From positions 1-64,000 of the forward strand of contig CAXQNK010000070.1 of NCBI GenBank assembly GCA_964225175.1: 64,000 bases of DNA. Direction: 5' to 3'. Below the pieces are notes generated by a model. It was not told the origin of the DNA, did not search any database, and worked only from the letters and a program-made list of their open reading frames with translations. Shown in pieces: positions 26,068 to 34,486 of this stretch (positions are counted from its first letter, which is position 1; every line of letters starts with the position of its first letter). Position numbers and translations under genes: made by a program. This DNA is from WTJD01 sp964225175 (GTDB lineage: Bacteria > Pseudomonadota > Gammaproteobacteria > Xanthomonadales > SZUA-36).

Positions 26068-26134
26068 GCCTGTTTCCGGTCACTGGGCAACGAATCGTTA
26101 TTGCGGTGATTCCGTCGACCCGTCTCCAGTGTTG

Positions 26135-26140
26135 ATTGTA
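26135..26140 (-). promoter_or_regulatory. Possible -10 element for the mla operon
   Basis: TACTACAAT reading on the minus strand, with the hexamer TACAAT at 26140-26135. No good -35 is present at 16-18 bases (CCGTTT is the nearest), so this is weak. It lies between the terminator at 26177-26208 and the mlaF start. Confidence 0.3.
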
Positions 26141-26176
26141 GTATGAATGGGGGCGAAACGGGTTTAGACAAGGCAC

Positions 26177-26208
26177 AAAAAAGCAGGGGAGGCTTGCGCC
26201 TCCCCTGC
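26177..26208 (-). terminator. Strong Rho-independent terminator (minus strand)
   Basis: A perfect 11-bp inverted repeat, GCAGGGGAGGC at 26183-26193 and GCCTCCCCTGC at 26198-26208, with a 4-base loop. On the minus strand it is followed by six T residues (26182-26177). It ends transcription coming from the right, where no protein gene lies for 550 bases. Confidence 0.93.
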
Positions 26209-26640
26209 CGGTGAAAGTATCGGAACTCCGCTTATGGTGGACTGCAGATCCGCCTTGGCCTTTCCAACTTCACCTGGCTCCGCATTCGTTCTGCCCTTCG
26301 GTTGCCAGCTGCGAGTCTTTCTCCCGCCTTTCTTTATCGACGCCGGAGCGTCTATCTCAAGGGATCGCGCTTCCCTCTCGAGTCACCCTCTTTGGTACGG
26401 CCGCTTCTTTTGGCAGAACCCGGCCGGGGTGACGCGACCTGTACCATTCGGCCGCATTCCGTCTTTCTTCGCCCTACTGCTTTCCGGCGGGTCGGCCTTC
26501 AGCAGCCTCGCATTCCTTCCTTTCCCGGTCTTACGACCGTTCTTGGTTTTCCTGCTCGCTTGGCCCGGAGGCCAGTGGCTTCGTCTAACGGGAAGTTCAG
26601 ATTACGCCTGCTTTAGCTCGCTGTCAAAGCCCAGTTAGGT
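26177..26640 (-). ncRNA. Candidate structured non-coding RNA
   Basis: No plausible protein is encoded here on either strand; reading frames on the plus strand are pyrimidine-rich shadows without ribosome-binding sites. Read on the minus strand, the region is a chain of short hairpins: GCUUU/AAAGC (26630-26610), UGGCC-UCCG-GGCCA (26574-26561), CGGUC-GUAA-GACCG (26539-26526), CUGCU/AGCAG with inner GGC/GCC (26505-26477), GGCCG..UUCU/AGAA..CGGCC (26425-26399), GUCACCC/GGGUGAC enclosing it (26433-26382), AGAGGGA/UCCCUU (26377-26359), GACGC-UCCG-GCGUC (26352-26339), CUGGC/GCCAG (26308-26274) and the terminator. Two loops are C(UCCG)G, a UNCG tetraloop, and one is GUAA, a GNRA tetraloop. UGGUAC (26446-26441) can pair with GUACCA (26398-26393), crossing the GUCACCC helix as a pseudoknot. 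The 5' end is unknown. It does not match RNase P RNA, tmRNA, 6S or SRP RNA landmarks I know. About 15 GGA triplets, some between helices, recall CsrB-type RNAs. Confidence 0.6.
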
Positions 26641-26761
26641 CTGGTTTTTCAGCTCCGATATGAGTAGGTGCAACCAAGTTTCTGAATACAAAGAAAACCG
26701 TTAAATTCCGCCTCATTTTATTTTGCGATAAAGCGAATAGAACTGCTCAAAATTAAACCAA

Positions 26762-27433
26762 TCAATGGAATTCTGAGAGCAGGTAAAGTATCGCTGTGAG
26801 CAGCAAGCTGCTGTGCAGCACACCCTTCACCGTGGTCAACGGCCCCGTTTTTCCAAAGATGCCATTGAGTTCGAGCGCCGCAATCAGGCCAAAAATTAAC
26901 GCCAGGGCGATCACCTGTACCTCCTGCACAGGAACGGCGATGCTTCCGAGATGAACGGAAGAGGCCATGAAAAACAGCATGGGCACTGAGAACAGCGTGT
27001 TGGTGCGTGACGCCAGTCCCGCTTTTGCGAGTGCAGCGCCGGCTTCGGGCAGTGCCTCACCCCCTTCGGCCACGCGCTTTGTGGAGGCAATCACGATTTT
27101 CTGGTTCGGCCAGATGATCAGCCAGACATTAAGGAACATCAGCGTGCCGAGTACCGCGCCGATGGTGATGCCCAGTCCGGTCAGGTGCTTGAGATAAATC
27201 AGCAGTGCCCCACTCAGGAACGTGAACATGGCACCCCAACGGAACCACCAAAGAGCATTGGGCGCGAGTTTCTGAAGCACATCAGATTTGGCGGCTGGGT
27301 CGGCTTCCTTGAAATATTCCCCCTGTACGAAGTTGAAATAATACAGCAGGCCAATCCATGTGACGCCTGCAAAAAGGTGGACCCAGCGCAAAAGAAACCA
27401 AACGCCCTGTTCGTTGAGTAAGGTCAGCTCCAT
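26762..27433 (-). CDS. PuuD-like (Urate_ox_N) membrane protein
   Basis: 223 residues from ATG 27433, which has GGGAG upstream. Seven or so transmembrane helices. The sequence fits the membrane part of PuuD-type urate hydroxylase: WVHLFAGVTWIGLLYYFNFVQG near the N-terminus, the APNALWWFRWGA segment and a C-terminal helix with VLHSSLLLTAILYL. In PuuD this domain is fused to a cytochrome c domain; here no CxxCH motif is present, so it is the stand-alone form and a urate activity is unproven. Conserved His residues (WVHLF, VLHSS) could bind heme. Its transcript would run into the candidate RNA region downstream. Confidence 0.75.
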   Translation of the reverse strand: MELTLLNEQGVWFLLRWVHLFAGVTWIGLLYYFNFVQGEYFKEADPAAKSDVLQKLAPNALWWFRWGAMFTFLSGALLIYLKHLTGLGITIGAVLGTLMFLNVWLIIWPNQKIVIASTKRVAEGGEALPEAGAALAKAGLASRTNTLFSVPMLFFMASSVHLGSIAVPVQEVQVIALALIFGLIAALELNGIFGKTGPLTTVKGVLHSSLLLTAILYLLSEFH

Positions 27434-27692
27434 AGTTTTTCTCCCTAAATGAGTGTCCGCGATCAAATGACTTCGCGACAGCGTATAGGTTACTCCACTT
27501 GACGCTAATTCTGAAGGTTCAGCGCGGGTTCGACGGCTTATTTCACTGATCATGACCGGCTGGAGCGTGACGGCTCGCCTGATCCTGTGGCGCGACGGCG
27601 TTTTAAACAGGTGGCGGTGTCATTCGCGATGAAGAGCGGTGCATAATATAGAGCCTGATTGTTCATGGCATCGTGTAGGGAGCGCGGTCTGC

Positions 27693-28718
27693 ATGATTCA
27701 CAATCCGCAAAACCACCCAGGCACCCCGGGCAGCGACTCAAGGCCATTCGGTTATGGGCAGCCCATCGATGCCATTGTTCTTGCGGGCACGCATACCAAC
27801 CCGCGTCGCCTCATTGCAGGGCGCAACAAGGCGTTTTTGGAGTTTGCGGAAAAGCCCCTCGTTCGGCATGTGGTCGATGCCTTGCTGGATGCGAAAACGA
27901 TCGACCACGTATTCGTCGTCGGACCGGCTGAGACGCTGGAACAGGCTCTTGAGAACTCTTCTGCCCGCGTGCGGGTGGTACAGCAAGTTGGACGATTGTT
28001 GGCCAATGCGTGGGCTGCAATCTATGCATCGGAAGACAGGCACACCGGCGAAGCGTCCGCAGTGACGCGCGCCCGCCCGCTGCTGGTCATCTCATGCGAT
28101 TTGCCCTTGATCTCCGGAATGGCAATCGATGATTTCGTTCATCGATGTGCCCTGGAGGACCAGGCGAGTGAACGGCCGTTTGCCCTGATGGTGGGGGTGG
28201 TCGATGAACCGGGCGTAGCGCCTTTCCACACCAGTGACAGCGGTGAGGGCATTGAGCGGCCTTTTGTCGAGTCAGCCTTCGGAAGATTACGCCTCGCCAA
28301 CCTGTATGTTTCCAGGCCGCGGCAGCTCGCCCATCAGGAATTCCTGCAAACCGGTTTCTCTTACCGCAAGGCAAAGGACTGGCGGAACGTTTTTCAATTG
28401 GCCTTGAGCCTGTTCCGGCAGCATGGTGGATTCGCCGCGGCGTGGCTGACGGTGCGCTTGCAACTGACCCAGTGGGCAAGAAAAATCAGGCCCGACTGGT
28501 ATCGGCGCATGCGAGCGGGCAATACGAGGGCAAAATTGGAACGCAGCACGGGTAACGTATTGGGCGGGCTTTGTCGAATCATCACGACGCCCTATGGAGG
28601 CCTCAGCCTCGACGTGGACGATTCAGAGGATTTTCGTATCCTGCAGGCACGGTATTCGGACTGGCTGGAAATTCACCATGCCATGGACCGGCAATGCCTG
28701 GATCAGGAGCCTGAATGA
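27693..28718 (+). CDS. MobA-like nucleotidyltransferase family protein
   Basis: 341 residues from ATG 27693 (AGGGAG about 9 bases upstream). The first 150 residues show the nucleotidyltransferase A fold: IDAIVLAGTHTNPRRLIAGRNKAFLEF, in which the usual GG of the P-loop-like LAGGxGxR is altered, and the metal-binding ISCDLPLIS. A long C-terminal region of about 170 residues follows, with LALSLFRQHGGFAAAW and a final stretch YGGLSLDVDDSEDF resembling the end of sugar-nucleotide or MobA-type enzymes. It could transfer a nucleotide to a sugar phosphate or a cofactor. Divergent from the PuuD-like gene. Confidence 0.72.
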   Translation: MIHNPQNHPGTPGSDSRPFGYGQPIDAIVLAGTHTNPRRLIAGRNKAFLEFAEKPLVRHVVDALLDAKTIDHVFVVGPAETLEQALENSSARVRVVQQVGRLLANAWAAIYASEDRHTGEASAVTRARPLLVISCDLPLISGMAIDDFVHRCALEDQASERPFALMVGVVDEPGVAPFHTSDSGEGIERPFVESAFGRLRLANLYVSRPRQLAHQEFLQTGFSYRKAKDWRNVFQLALSLFRQHGGFAAAWLTVRLQLTQWARKIRPDWYRRMRAGNTRAKLERSTGNVLGGLCRIITTPYGGLSLDVDDSEDFRILQARYSDWLEIHHAMDRQCLDQEPE

Positions 28719-28737
28719 ATGCGGGCGGTGGTCGCGA

Positions 28738-29991
28738 CTAAAGCAGTGCCAGCGACAACTGCGGCCAGGCGGCAATAAGGACCACGGAGAGCAGCAGGAA
28801 TAAAAACCAGGGCAAAGTGGCCAGGTACAGCGAAGTGACCGAACGATCGAAACGGTAGCTGGCAATAAACAGGTTGAGGCCGACCGGTGGCGTGATGTAG
28901 CCCAGTTGCATGGTTGCCAGGAATACGATCCCAAGGTGAACCGGGTGAATGCCGAACTGGTGCGCGATGGGCAGAATCAGCGGCACCACCAGGACAATCG
29001 CTGAAAACACATCCAAAATAGCGCCAAGCACGAGCAGAAACAGCAGCAGTAGCACAAGGAATCCCGTCTGGCTTCCGACGTAAGCACTGATCCAGCTCAG
29101 CAGCTGCTGGGGGACGCCCGAGTCGATCATCAGGTTGGTAGACGCCAGCGAAACCCCGAGAATCATTAGAATTCCACCGACGAGAATCATCGACTCACGC
29201 ATGATCCTGGGCAGATCCCGCCACGACACCTCACGCAGGATCAGCACATCAACGAGCAATACGTAGATGGCCGTCACGGCGGCGGCCTCGGAAATCGCAA
29301 AATAGCCTGAATAGATGCCACCAAGCACGACGATCGGCAGTGGTATTTCCCAAGCCGCGGCCCGGGCCGCGAGACTCACCTCGCGCAGGGAGAAATCACC
29401 CAGCGGGATTCGAATCGCCCGGTTCTTCCAGACACTGTAGGCCGAGAGAAGAACCAGCATCAGGAATCCCGGCAACACACCTGCGAGGAACAGGTCCTCG
29501 ATTGATACCTCGGCGACGACGCCATAGAGAATGAGGGGCAGTGAAGGGGCAAACAACAGCCCGAGGCTGCCCGCTGAGGTGATCAGGCCAAGGTTGAAGC
29601 GCTCCGGGTAGCCGGCTTGTTGCATGGCCGGAAAGAGCAGAGCCCCCAGCGCGATGATCGTGACGCCGGAGGCGCCGGTGAAGGCTGTGAAGAATGCACA
29701 GGCGAACAGGGCCACGATGGCCAGCCCGGCGGGCATCCAGCCCAGCAGGGCCCGCGTCAGGCGAACAAGGCGATCGGGCGCCTGGCTTTCACTCAGCAGG
29801 TAACCTGCAAAAGTGAACAGGGGTATCGCTAACAGAATCGGCATTTCGGCGATCCCGAAAAACTCGATCGCAATCACCTGCAAATCGATTTCCTGCTGCC
29901 AAAATCCGTACAGGGCACTGGCGCCAATGATGGCGAACAACGGCGCACCCAGCAGTGCCAGTATTACGAGCAGAGGTGCGAGCAGGCTCAT
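28738..29991 (-). CDS. dctM: TRAP transporter large permease, DctM-like
   Basis: 417 residues, about 12 transmembrane helices, the main transport subunit of a TRAP system. Family-typical segments: IPLFTFAGYLLSESQ near the N-terminus, AFFTAFTGASGVTIIALGALLFPAM, and GYITPPVGLNLFIAS near the C-terminus. Overlaps dctQ by four bases (ATGA at 29988-29991). TRAP systems import organic acids driven by a sodium gradient; the substrate here cannot be told from sequence. Confidence 0.93.
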   Translation of the reverse strand: MSLLAPLLVILALLGAPLFAIIGASALYGFWQQEIDLQVIAIEFFGIAEMPILLAIPLFTFAGYLLSESQAPDRLVRLTRALLGWMPAGLAIVALFACAFFTAFTGASGVTIIALGALLFPAMQQAGYPERFNLGLITSAGSLGLLFAPSLPLILYGVVAEVSIEDLFLAGVLPGFLMLVLLSAYSVWKNRAIRIPLGDFSLREVSLAARAAAWEIPLPIVVLGGIYSGYFAISEAAAVTAIYVLLVDVLILREVSWRDLPRIMRESMILVGGILMILGVSLASTNLMIDSGVPQQLLSWISAYVGSQTGFLVLLLLFLLVLGAILDVFSAIVLVVPLILPIAHQFGIHPVHLGIVFLATMQLGYITPPVGLNLFIASYRFDRSVTSLYLATLPWFLFLLLSVVLIAAWPQLSLALL

Positions 29992-30497
29992 GTCCGTGGT
30001 GCACCGCGAAGCGCCCGCATAAAATCACGGCAGGTGAACAGGAAATAGCGATAAGCGATCAGGCCGAACCCCAGCGGCAGTACCGACTGCAGGAACCAGG
30101 CAGGCACCTGGCCCATCAGGACATCGCCAAATTCATAGGACGTGCGCACAAACGCGAATGAATATGAGGTAATCAAGGCGCACACCGCAGTCGTGAACAA
30201 GTGTGTGAGCGCCTGGACGAGGCAACGGGCGCGCGGCGGCAACAATCGGTCAAGCACAGCGATGCTGATGTGCTTGTTCTGGCGACTCGCTGCTACCGCC
30301 CCAGCCAGTGCGAGCCAGAGCACGAGCAGCCGCAGTAATTCATCGGTCCAGGGGAAGCCCATGTCGAAAATATTGCGCAACACGATTTGACCGGCCGCGA
30401 GGAGAATCATCCCGCCGAGCAACAGCACCAGGATAACGTCCTCGAGCGTCTGGCCCAATCGCCCAAGGCGTTGCAGTATCCCGGTCGACTCACTCAC
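29988..30497 (-). CDS. dctQ: TRAP transporter small permease, DctQ-like
   Basis: 169 residues with four transmembrane helices: LEDVILVLLLGGMILLAAGQIVLR, then the DctQ hallmark WTDELLRLLVLWLALAGAVAASRQNKHISI. Structural partner of the large permease. Start overlaps the dctP stop by four bases. Confidence 0.93.
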   Translation of the reverse strand: MSESTGILQRLGRLGQTLEDVILVLLLGGMILLAAGQIVLRNIFDMGFPWTDELLRLLVLWLALAGAVAASRQNKHISIAVLDRLLPPRARCLVQALTHLFTTAVCALITSYSFAFVRTSYEFGDVLMGQVPAWFLQSVLPLGFGLIAYRYFLFTCRDFMRALRGAPRT

Positions 30498-31501
30498 TGG
30501 CTGGTTGGTGTCTCGCGGTGACCCTGAATCAGCTTGATCATCTCGTCCATCATGGACTGGCTCACTCGGCCGCTCCTGGCCAGCTCGAAGTTAGAACTGA
30601 CTACCTTCTCTCGCCAGCGCAGCGCCTCGTCGGGTGATGTCCTAACCAGTTTCAGGCCAGCGTCCTCCAGGGCCTTGAACGCCGCCTTGTCGTCAGCGAT
30701 GCTGGTTTCATCCAATCTCTTGTAGGCTGCGTTCATCACCTCCCGCACGACGCCCTGGTCGGCCTCCGCAAGCCGGGAGAAGAATTTCGCTTCAATGATC
30801 AGCGCACCGTAAACATAAGCCAGCGGGATGTCCGTGATGTACTTGAGCTTGGTATGCAATTGCAGCACGACAGCACCCATCGGAGACATGCTGACACTGT
30901 CTAGCAACTCCGTCTGCAAGCCGGTGAGCACGTCGGTGAGCGGCATTGAAACCGGTGAGATGCCCAGCGCCTGAAAGGCGCCGTAGGCGACCTCGTTGCC
31001 TTCCTGGACCCAGGTCTTCTGACGACTCATATCTTCGAGTGTCCCCACGGGGGTATTCGACATCAGGTAAACGAACCCGGCGCCGGCGAAGCCAAAGTTG
31101 ACTTTGCCGGCTTCCTCGAGCTGTTGGCGAAGCGGGTCATCCAGCCGGGACCGCACGAAGTTGACCTCGTCGATGTCGCGGAACATCATCGGCAGCGCAT
31201 AGATTTCGGCTGCAGGCGAGAAATCTCCCAGTTCTCCGGACGTAAAGGTGGCGCCATGAAGTTGGCCGATTCGGATTTTGCGCTTGATCTGATTGTCATT
31301 GCCCTGCACACCGCCGCCATAGAAACGAAACTTGACCCGACCCTCGGTACTGGTCTCGATGGTCTTGGCCGCGGCCCTCATCTCCACCATCCAGACAGAC
31401 CCCTCCGGCGCCAGAGAGGCAATTTTCAGGGTCTGGGCCGATGCGTTCGTCGCAGCGAACAGTCCCAGGAATATCAGGGTTAACAATCTAAAGTCAGGCA
31501 T
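30494..31501 (-). CDS. dctP: TRAP transporter solute-binding protein, DctP-like
   Basis: 335 residues. A signal peptide (cleavage near ATNASAQ, about residue 22) and then the DctP fold: LKIASLAPEGSVWMVEMRA, VKFRFYGGGVQGNDNQ, KIRIGQLHGATFTSGELG, and PVSMPLTDVLTGLQTELLDSV. The Gly-Gly in FRFYGGGVQG is slightly unusual. Captures the substrate in the periplasm for DctQM. Confidence 0.93.
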   Translation of the reverse strand: MPDFRLLTLIFLGLFAATNASAQTLKIASLAPEGSVWMVEMRAAAKTIETSTEGRVKFRFYGGGVQGNDNQIKRKIRIGQLHGATFTSGELGDFSPAAEIYALPMMFRDIDEVNFVRSRLDDPLRQQLEEAGKVNFGFAGAGFVYLMSNTPVGTLEDMSRQKTWVQEGNEVAYGAFQALGISPVSMPLTDVLTGLQTELLDSVSMSPMGAVVLQLHTKLKYITDIPLAYVYGALIIEAKFFSRLAEADQGVVREVMNAAYKRLDETSIADDKAAFKALEDAGLKLVRTSPDEALRWREKVVSSNFELARSGRVSQSMMDEMIKLIQGHRETPTSQ

Positions 31502-31518
31502 GAGGTCGTCCTTGGCGC

Positions 31519-32409
31519 TCAGAAATAGTCATCAGCGGAATCGAGCAGCGCTCGGGCGTCGCGCTGCGCCAGCGTGTTGAAAAGCGTGAGACCGGGCTGC
31601 CTCGGATTCGCTTCGAGCACTTCGGCGAGCAAACGGTCGTGCAGTTCCCGGTCATACAGCGTTCGGGCGTAGAATCGGGCGAAATCAACCTTGATGGAGA
31701 GGTTGAGGCCCCGGGTCAGTTCTATGGCCCGCTCGTAGTGCGCCCGGCCCTTGTCGAACTGCCCTCCGAGTGCGGGCGGTCGGAGCGTATTGAGCACGCC
31801 GAGGTAGTGTTCGATGTCCGCCACCCGGTCGCCCGGGCCTGTTGCCAGTACATGCAGGAACGTTGCCTCGGTCTTGGGCAGATCGGCCAGGGCAGACCAG
31901 TCGGCGCTGTGTGCCTGGATATAGGCGAGGGAAGAGAGCCCGAGGGTGAACAATGTCGGCGCACCCTCCGTGTCGGTGCGGGACAGTATTCGCTCAAAAT
32001 CCTCGAAGGGTTGATCCCACATTCCGCAGGTATCTGGGGTGACCACGCACATGGCTTGCTGTGCATAGTTGAACGACCGGGAGGTCAATCGTCGAGCGCG
32101 TTCAGGGTCAGAGACGAACACGATGCCATAAGCGGCATATAGTTCTGCGGCCGAGGAGAGCATTGCGGCGTCCTTCGGCGCATCGTGCACGAAAGAGTCC
32201 ATCATCAGCAAATAGGCTGGCGCTCCGTCCCGGACGGTCTCGGGATCGTCCTGGTTCAGAATGGCTGCGCTGAGGTTAGCGGCCATGCCGCTGGTCGCGC
32301 TCGAAACGAGCACGGTGCACGCGCTCTGAAACAGGGTGACTAGCGATGCAGCGATCAGGACCTTGACAGTTGTTCTAGGCACTTTGAAATTTTGTTGAAA
32401 ACGGAACAC
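31519..32409 (-). CDS. TRAP transporter TatT component family lipoprotein
   Basis: 296 residues. The N-terminus is hydrophobic and ends FQSACTVLV, a lipoprotein-type signal with Cys at about residue 30. The mature part is all-helical (tetratricopeptide-like) and matches the TatT family: MAANLSAAILNQDDPETVRDGAPAYLLMMDS, LSSAAELYAAYGIVFV and KVDFARFYARTLYDRELHDRLLAEVL. TatT proteins form trimers that bind the TRAP binding protein. It heads the operon TatT-dctP-dctQ-dctM, showing this is a TRAP-T system. Confidence 0.88.
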   Translation of the reverse strand: MFRFQQNFKVPRTTVKVLIAASLVTLFQSACTVLVSSATSGMAANLSAAILNQDDPETVRDGAPAYLLMMDSFVHDAPKDAAMLSSAAELYAAYGIVFVSDPERARRLTSRSFNYAQQAMCVVTPDTCGMWDQPFEDFERILSRTDTEGAPTLFTLGLSSLAYIQAHSADWSALADLPKTEATFLHVLATGPGDRVADIEHYLGVLNTLRPPALGGQFDKGRAHYERAIELTRGLNLSIKVDFARFYARTLYDRELHDRLLAEVLEANPRQPGLTLFNTLAQRDARALLDSADDYF

Positions 32410-32466
32410 GCGGGCAATTATAGCCTGTACAATTACGCTCCATTCGAACGAATTTCAGGTTATCTG

Positions 32467-33630
32467 ATGAAACGTTTAAATCCACTGGATCTGTTCGAGC
32501 TCGGTGCCAGGCTGAGTGAAGAGGAACAGCTTGTTCGTGACACGGTCGCCCGCTTTACCGATGAACAGGTTTTGCCCATTATCGGAGAGTGCTTTGAGCA
32601 CTCCCGGTTCCCGGATGAGCTCATTCCTCAAATAGCAGACATGGGCCTGCTGGGCAGCTCCATCGAAGGTTATGACTGCGCGGGCCTTAACAGCATCTGT
32701 TATGGGCTGATCTGCCAGGAGCTGGAACGTGGTGACAGCGGCCTGCGCAGTTTCGTGTCGGTTCAGTCCAGCCTGGTCATGTTTCCCCTTTACAGCTATG
32801 GCTCCGACCGGCAGAAAGAGGAGTGGCTGCCGAGACTGGCCCGTGGCGAGGCCATCGGCTGCTTCGGTTTGACAGAGGCGCACGGCGGTTCCGATCCGGG
32901 CAACATGAAAACGCATGCCCGCAGAGACGGGGATGACTGGGTGATCAACGGTTCGAAAATGTGGATCACCAATGGATCCATTGCTGACGTTGCCGTGGTC
33001 TGGGCGATGACTGATGAGGGTGTGCGCGGTTTCCTGGTTGAAAAAGGCACACCAGGCTTCGATGCGCCAAAGATCGAGCATAAGTTTTCTCTGCGTGCGT
33101 CGATTACCAGTTCCCTGTTTTTCGATAACGTCCGGGTGCCAGGCACGGCAGTGCTTCCCGGCGTTGTCGGCCTGCGCGGTCCGTTGAGCTGCCTGACCCA
33201 GGCGCGCTATGGCATCAGCTGGGGCGCCATAGGGGCCGCCCAGGCCTGTTTGCGTGAATTGCTGGACTATACCGAGAGCCGCGAACTGTTTGGCCGCCCT
33301 CTGCGTGACAACCAGGCGGTCCAGCTTCGGTTGGCGGACATGGCGCGGCGAATCACGACAGCCCAACTGCTCAGCCTCGAGCTGGGTAAGTTGAAAGACG
33401 CGGGCGATCTGCACCCCACGCAGGTTTCCCTGGCCAAGTGGAACAACGTTCGCATGGCCATGGATATCGCCCGGGATTGCCGTGACCTGCTCGGTGGCGC
33501 AGGAATCAGTATCGAGTACTCACCGATTCGCCACATGCTGAATCTTGAAAGCGTGATTACTTACGAGGGTACCGAAACCATTCACCAGTTGGTCGTGGGC
33601 AAGGAACTTACGGGCGTGTCCGCTTTTTAA
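32467..33630 (+). CDS. gcdH: Glutaryl-CoA dehydrogenase
   Basis: 387 residues, acyl-CoA dehydrogenase family. It oxidises and decarboxylates glutaryl-CoA to crotonyl-CoA in lysine, hydroxylysine and tryptophan breakdown. Specific for this subgroup: FVSVQSSLVM, FGLTEAHGGSDPGNMKT, and the catalytic Glu in VITYEGTETIHQL. Start ATG 32467 is chosen because the glutaryl-CoA dehydrogenase N-terminus (LNPLDLFELGARLSEEEQLVRD) follows; a GTG or ATG further upstream is not needed. Divergent from the TRAP-T operon. Confidence 0.93.
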   Translation: MKRLNPLDLFELGARLSEEEQLVRDTVARFTDEQVLPIIGECFEHSRFPDELIPQIADMGLLGSSIEGYDCAGLNSICYGLICQELERGDSGLRSFVSVQSSLVMFPLYSYGSDRQKEEWLPRLARGEAIGCFGLTEAHGGSDPGNMKTHARRDGDDWVINGSKMWITNGSIADVAVVWAMTDEGVRGFLVEKGTPGFDAPKIEHKFSLRASITSSLFFDNVRVPGTAVLPGVVGLRGPLSCLTQARYGISWGAIGAAQACLRELLDYTESRELFGRPLRDNQAVQLRLADMARRITTAQLLSLELGKLKDAGDLHPTQVSLAKWNNVRMAMDIARDCRDLLGGAGISIEYSPIRHMLNLESVITYEGTETIHQLVVGKELTGVSAF

Positions 33631-33643
33631 GCGGGAGTGCCGC

Positions 33644-34486
33644 TTGGCCACGCATTGTCGGTATCCGCACCTGGGCAAGACCGGTTCGTTGGTCGTGGTT
33701 GGGCTGGTTTATGTCGCCGCGCTGATCCTGGGCGTGCAGGCGGCTGGTCTCTGGCCGGCGCTCAACCCAGTCGGATGGGCGCTCGTTGTTGATGTTGTTG
33801 CCACGTTGGTCGTATTCATGTTCAGCGCCTGGTACCGCAATGCCAGTGTTTACGACCCCTACTGGAGCGTTGCTCCGATCCTGATCGTCGTTTACTGGTC
33901 GTTCGCGGGTGAAATCCGTAATGCGGTGCCATTACGGCAAGGGCTGGTGATCCTGCTGGTCTGGGCCTGGGGCCTGAGGTTGACATGGAACTGGATTGCG
34001 AGGTGGCGCGGCCTGGGCGACGAGGATTGGCGCTATACGCGCCTTCGACAACGCAGTGGTCGTGCGTACCCATTGGTGAACCTGGCTGGCATACACCTCA
34101 TGCCGACGGTCCTGGTGTTCCTGGGCTGCCTGCCGCTCTGGGCCGCGGTCGCTGATTCGGTTCAGGATTTGAATTGGCTCGACGGGGTTGCCTGCGTAGT
34201 CACTTCGGCGGCGATCTGGCTTGAATGGCGAGCGGACCGGGAATTGCGCCAACACCGTGAGCGCTCTGGGGTCGGCGTTCTTGATACGGGACTGTGGGCC
34301 CGATTCAGGCATCCGAATTATCTCGGCGAGATCATTTTCTGGTGGGGCCTTTATCTCTTCGCGCTGGCGGCGAACCCGGACTTGTGGTGGAGCATTATCG
34401 GCGCTTTATCGATCACTGCACTGTTTGTATTCGTAAGCATCCCCATGATGGATAAGCGCATGGCAGGGCGGACGAGCAAGCCCTGA
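33644..34486 (+). CDS. DUF1295 (steroid 5-alpha-reductase-like) membrane protein, TTG start
   Basis: 280 residues with about seven transmembrane helices. Matches DUF1295: SVYDPYWSVAPI near the N-terminal third, GLRLTWNWIARWRGLGDEDWRY, and the C-terminal LWARFRHPNYLGEIIFWWGLYLF, the signature shared with isoprenylcysteine methyltransferases and sterol reductases. TTG 33644 has GGGAG six bases upstream and follows gcdH by 13 bases. Substrate unknown, probably a membrane lipid or isoprenoid. Confidence 0.85.
   Translation: MATHCRYPHLGKTGSLVVVGLVYVAALILGVQAAGLWPALNPVGWALVVDVVATLVVFMFSAWYRNASVYDPYWSVAPILIVVYWSFAGEIRNAVPLRQGLVILLVWAWGLRLTWNWIARWRGLGDEDWRYTRLRQRSGRAYPLVNLAGIHLMPTVLVFLGCLPLWAAVADSVQDLNWLDGVACVVTSAAIWLEWRADRELRQHRERSGVGVLDTGLWARFRHPNYLGEIIFWWGLYLFALAANPDLWWSIIGALSITALFVFVSIPMMDKRMAGRTSKP

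Noticed and set aside
26211..26638. Plus-strand ORFs up to 134 codons in the structured-RNA region
   Set aside because: They are rich in Phe, Leu, Pro and Ser because the opposite strand is purine-rich, have no ribosome-binding sites, and run opposite to the clear terminator.
26177..26760. Region as RNase P RNA, tmRNA, 6S or SRP RNA
   Set aside because: The universal GAGGAAAGUC and ACAGAACCC pair of RNase P, the tRNA-like end of tmRNA and the known conserved loops of SRP and 6S RNA are absent on the minus strand.
32476..33414. 312-codon antisense frame over gcdH
   Set aside because: Shadow of a strongly coding acyl-CoA dehydrogenase frame.
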